Shown here piece after piece: positions 5,256 through 5,441 of a DNA stretch of 5,441 nt. The DNA is taken from NCBI GenBank assembly GCA_018713755.1, contig DVOG01000011.1, positions 1 through 5,441 of the forward strand. Direction: 5' to 3'. Source of the stretch: Candidatus Spyradosoma merdigallinarum. Its GTDB lineage: Bacteria; Verrucomicrobiota; Verrucomicrobiia; Opitutales; UBA953. Numbering within the stretch: the stretch's first letter is position 1; each line of letters starts with the position of its first letter. The position numbers and the translations under genes are program-made. The notes beneath the pieces are model-generated. The model did not search any database. It was not told the DNA's origin and saw only the letters and a program-made list of their open reading frames with translations.

Positions 5256-5284
5256 TTTCCGCGGGACGGTAAAACCTTCATTAT
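5256..5284 (+). promoter_or_regulatory. Weak candidate promoter for hisF
   Basis: TTTCCG (5256-5261) and CATTAT (5279-5284) are spaced by 17 bases and match the sigma-70 consensus at three and four of six positions respectively. The -10 candidate lies in the short AT-rich stretch about 30 bases before the hisF ATG. This is the best candidate by eye, but the match is poor and a start upstream of the T7 hairpin is equally possible. Confidence 0.22.
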
Positions 5285-5312
5285 CCGCGGTGCTTCACAA
5301 TCAGCGAGTCCC

Positions 5313-5441
5313 ATGCTTTCCGTTCGCATCATTCCTTGTCTTGACGTCAAAGCCGGGCGCGTCGTCAAAGGCGTGCAGTTCGAGTCGCTCCGCGACGCGG
5401 GCGATCCCGTCGACTGCGCGCGCGCCTACGAAAAGCAGGGC
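5313..5441 (+). CDS. hisF: Imidazole glycerol phosphate synthase, cyclase subunit HisF (N-terminal fragment)
   Basis: The first 43 codons are present; the gene runs off the right edge. The translation begins MLSVRIIPCLDVKAGRVVKG and continues through LRDAGDPVDCARAYEKQG, which is the strongly conserved start of HisF: RIIPCLDV, GRVVKG and the LRDAGDPV phosphate-binding neighbourhood. D11 corresponds to the catalytic aspartate of the cyclase. HisF partners with HisH to convert PRFAR plus ammonia into imidazole glycerol phosphate and AICAR, in histidine biosynthesis. Family members are about 250 residues, so about one sixth is visible. The ATG at 5313-5315 is placed where HisF proteins normally begin; the preceding CAGCGAGTCCC has no Shine-Dalgarno sequence. 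No other his gene lies upstream on this strand, so hisF is first in its transcript or monocistronic. Confidence 0.95.
   Translation, partial: MLSVRIIPCLDVKAGRVVKGVQFESLRDAGDPVDCARAYEKQG

Larger units (their letters stand above)
5103..5312. other. Divergent intergenic region between hisF and the membrane enzyme
   Basis: A 210-base non-coding region that must hold the start signals for both flanking genes. It contains an AT-rich tandem repeat (5154-5175), a GC-rich hairpin followed by T7 (5184-5229), and four CCGCGG palindromes (5127, 5186, 5259, 5285). An open frame on the minus strand from 5368 to 5156 crosses it but overlaps the start of hisF and shows no recognisable protein features. I see no small gene or RNA gene that I can support. 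Confidence 0.6.

Noticed and set aside
5156..5368. Minus-strand open frame of 70 codons between the divergent genes
   Set aside because: It overlaps the well-supported start of hisF in antisense and its peptide is basic, proline-rich and unlike any family I know.

Overview
The window is GC-rich bacterial chromosomal DNA (about 60% GC by eye) that is densely packed and almost entirely coding on the minus strand. I see four complete genes, two genes cut by the window edges, and no mobile element, CRISPR array, tRNA or rRNA. None of the six visible start codons has a recognisable Shine-Dalgarno sequence. Together with the gene complement and an LTA-synthase-like membrane enzyme, this would fit a Gram-negative lineage that starts translation largely without Shine-Dalgarno pairing. 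A member of the PVC group (Verrucomicrobiota, Lentisphaerota, Kiritimatiellota) is my guess, but the window does not prove it.

Layout, following minus-strand transcription from right to left: a membrane-bound phosphoglycerol-transferase/sulfatase-fold protein (3126-5102) ends at a strong hairpin. After a 125-base gap with a promoter- and operator-like site comes phosphate acetyltransferase, pta (1951-3000). It is followed 45 bases later by a BioD-like/DRTGG protein (742-1905), and 37 bases after that by a YqaB-like HAD phosphatase (114-704). A hairpin with a run of T closes this group. The first 17 codons of a TrmL-type tRNA methyltransferase lie at the left edge (1-53). On the plus strand the only gene is the start of hisF at the right edge (5313-5441), divergent from the membrane enzyme across a 210-base intergenic region that carries an 11-base tandem repeat and a GC-rich hairpin with a T7 run.

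pta, the BioD-like/DRTGG gene and the HAD gene look like one operon. The first two products correspond to the two halves of the long, enterobacterial type of Pta, but here they are separate proteins encoded in the opposite order. They probably act together on acetyl-CoA/acetyl phosphate interconversion, with the P-loop/DRTGG protein as a likely regulatory partner. The HAD enzyme's substrate is unknown.

The most unusual signal is not a gene. The heptamer GTTCCCG (with its complement CGGGAAC) occurs 19 times, in several reading frames and in the gaps between genes, against roughly one expected. Four times two copies lie close together as an inverted pair that can form a hairpin.
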